14,246 bases of DNA from an uncultured Oscillospiraceae bacterium (GTDB lineage: Bacteria > Bacillota > Clostridia > Oscillospirales > Oscillospiraceae). Positions 13,108 to 14,246 of this stretch are shown here, one piece after another (the stretch's first letter is position 1; every line of letters begins with the position of its first letter). Where the stretch lies: positions 1 through 14,246 of the forward strand of contig CAKTQE010000058.1 of the NCBI GenBank assembly GCA_934593275.1, written 5' to 3'. The notes below the pieces were generated by a model. It worked only from the letters and a program-made list of their open reading frames with translations. It ran no database searches and was not told the origin of the DNA. Position numbers and translations under genes: made by a program.

Positions 13108-13255
13108 GTTATCCCCACCCGTTTCTACTATATGTTCAAAACTTTCTGTTGCTTTGTAGCATTATCACCAATTTGAAGCCGTTTTTCGCCCAGAATTCAA
13201 TTCCTGGAGGCTCCATTGAAAAGTCTTGTAAGTAAAGTTGTCTGATGACTTTTAC

Positions 13256-13291
13256 AAAAAAGCACCCTGCCCGGAAGAATCCCGGACAGGG
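13256..13291 (-). terminator. Terminator of the GntR regulator gene
   Basis: The minus-strand stem CCCTGTCCGG/CCGGGCAGGG (13291-13282 with 13274-13265), including one U-G pair, is followed by TGC and TTTTTT (13261-13256). On the plus strand the same position is a C-A mismatch, so the structure favours minus-strand transcription. Between here and the operon promoter (13108-13255) I see no gene or clear element. Confidence 0.88.
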
Positions 13292-13298
13292 CTTTCTC

Positions 13299-14027
13299 TT
13301 ATCTCTCAGCGGTGGCGGTTTTTTCAGGATTTTCCGCATCATATACCTTTTTGATGTAGGTCCTGTTAAAGTTCAGGTGCATGACCATAGCAGACCTGGC
13401 ACCAATGGGGTCGTGGTTGGCAATGGCTTCCACGATCATCCGGTGGGTCATCATGGTTTCATCGATCAGTTTCTTGTGGGTCACATTTACAAACATCATT
13501 ACCGCCGTATCAATAACGGGGATCAGCTGCCCCACCACCAGGTTTTTGCTGCTCTCGGCAATACAGGTGTGAAAGGCAATGTCATCTTCAATATACCGGT
13601 CTCCGTCATGGATTTTCTGCTCCACCCGCTCACACAACCGGCGCAGCCGCTCGATGTCCTCCTGGGTCGCATTCCGGGCCGCCATTTCCGCAATGCCCGG
13701 TTCCAGCAGCAGACGGACATTCACAAGATCCAACGCCAACGCGTTTTTATCCCGCACAGAGCGCAGCCCCAAAGGGTCTGACAGCCCCTTGGTGGTAGTC
13801 ACCACATAGGTTCCTGACCCCCGACGCACCTCCACAATACCCTTGCTGGACAGCAACTTCACCGCCTCCCGAACGGTACTGCGGCCAACTCCAAACCGTT
13901 CCCCCAACTCAAACTCATTGGGCAGCTTGGCCCCCGGCTCAAAGGGGGTGTCCAGAATATAATGGTAAATCTGCTCCTCCACCTGCTCCGCCAGAAGCTT
14001 GCTTTTCAGATGTGAAAATTCGCTCAT
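13299..14027 (-). CDS. GntR-family transcriptional regulator, FadR (FCD) subfamily
   Basis: The 242-residue cytosolic DNA-binding protein is probably a ligand-relieved repressor of the sugar-acid operon transcribed just downstream on the same strand. The winged helix-turn-helix spans about 8-76, with LPNEFELGERFGVGRSTVREAVKLL and wing GIVEVRRGSGTYV. An all-helical FCD effector domain spans about 98-230, with the usual metal ligands D149, H153, H195 and H217. FCD members commonly sense carboxylates such as gluconate or KDG. The start at 14027 follows GGGGGAAC; 67 further upstream codons lie in the promoter region and are not coding. It has its own promoter and terminator, so it is a separate unit from the operon. 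Confidence 0.92.
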   Translation of the reverse strand: MSEFSHLKSKLLAEQVEEQIYHYILDTPFEPGAKLPNEFELGERFGVGRSTVREAVKLLSSKGIVEVRRGSGTYVVTTTKGLSDPLGLRSVRDKNALALDLVNVRLLLEPGIAEMAARNATQEDIERLRRLCERVEQKIHDGDRYIEDDIAFHTCIAESSKNLVVGQLIPVIDTAVMMFVNVTHKKLIDETMMTHRMIVEAIANHDPIGARSAMVMHLNFNRTYIKKVYDAENPEKTATAER

Positions 14028-14061
14028 AATGTTCCCCCGCCTATTCCCTGATTTTAAGAAA

Positions 14062-14090
14062 ATTATAGCAAATCCACGGGACGATTGCAA
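14062..14090 (-). promoter_or_regulatory. Promoter of the GntR regulator gene
   Basis: On the minus strand, TTGCAA (14090-14085), a 17-bp spacer and TATAAT (14067-14062), giving a leader of about 30 nt before the ATG at 14027. Confidence 0.78.
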
Positions 14091-14170
14091 CGTTTTATGA
14101 ACAGGGACTCTTTTTAAACAAGCCACTGGCCTGTTGGATTTAGATGGGTTTGACTCCGTCTTCTCCTTTG

Positions 14171-14213
14171 GGGCTGTCTCAAAACGATTTTTCAAAATCG
14201 TTCGAGGCAGCCC
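14171..14213. terminator. Long hairpin at the right edge, terminator or palindromic repeat
   Basis: GGGCTGTCTC (14171-14180) pairs with GAGGCAGCCC (14204-14213) with one G-T position, and the stem continues as AACGATTTT/AAAATCGTT around a two-base loop, about 19 bp in all. Neither side has a long T run. It probably ends a unit whose genes lie beyond the window. Confidence 0.5.
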
Positions 14214-14246
14214 ATCTTTCTGGCACATGCCAAGAAAAAAGCGACC

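Noticed and set aside
13136..13342. A 68-codon minus-strand frame downstream of the regulator
   Set aside because: It crosses the regulator's terminator and 3' end out of frame, with no ribosome site.

Overview
The window looks like chromosomal DNA of a GC-rich gut-type Clostridia (Bacillota, probably an Oscillospiraceae relative). The grounds are strong AGGAGG-type ribosome binding sites, TTGACA/TATAAT promoters, a DUF3793 protein, a Spx/ArsC-type thiol protein and many intergenic palindromes. The species cannot be read from the sequence.

Layout. Positions 1-77 look like the end of an IS21-type insertion sequence, butted against a palindromic repeat. Positions 78-335 are repeat DNA. A secreted lipoprotein gene (336-1727, minus) follows, then a 379-base intergenic mosaic of hairpins that includes a perfect 66-bp copy of the repeat at 78-143. 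Next, all minus, are a sensor histidine kinase and an OmpR-type response regulator overlapping by ATGA. Three 11-bp-spaced TTACCG boxes lie between the kinase and the lipoprotein gene and may be the regulator's operator. Divergent from these is a plus-strand pair: an ArsC/Spx-like thioredoxin-fold protein and a small zinc-ribbon protein, ending at a good terminator. A second plus-strand operon with a near-consensus promoter and a palindrome at its start encodes a 42-residue membrane peptide (overlapping the next gene), a DUF3793 protein and a short flavodoxin. It runs into a cluster of seven perfect hairpins in about 300 bases (6331-6632).

The minus-strand AI-2E-type permease gene (6642-7880) has a leader that reads as a yybP-ykoY (manganese) riboswitch. 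Its closing helix shares a strand with an intrinsic terminator. This is an uncommon gene for that switch and is the most interesting regulatory arrangement here.

The right third is a four-gene minus-strand operon: IlvD/Edd-family dehydratase, GntP permease, KDPG aldolase and KdgK-type sugar kinase, preceded by its own FadR-type GntR regulator. Together they make a semi-phosphorylative Entner-Doudoroff route: import of gluconate or a similar aldonate, dehydration to 2-keto-3-deoxygluconate, phosphorylation, and cleavage to pyruvate and glyceraldehyde-3-phosphate. Promoters, candidate operators and terminators of both transcription units are visible. No tRNA, rRNA or CRISPR array was seen.
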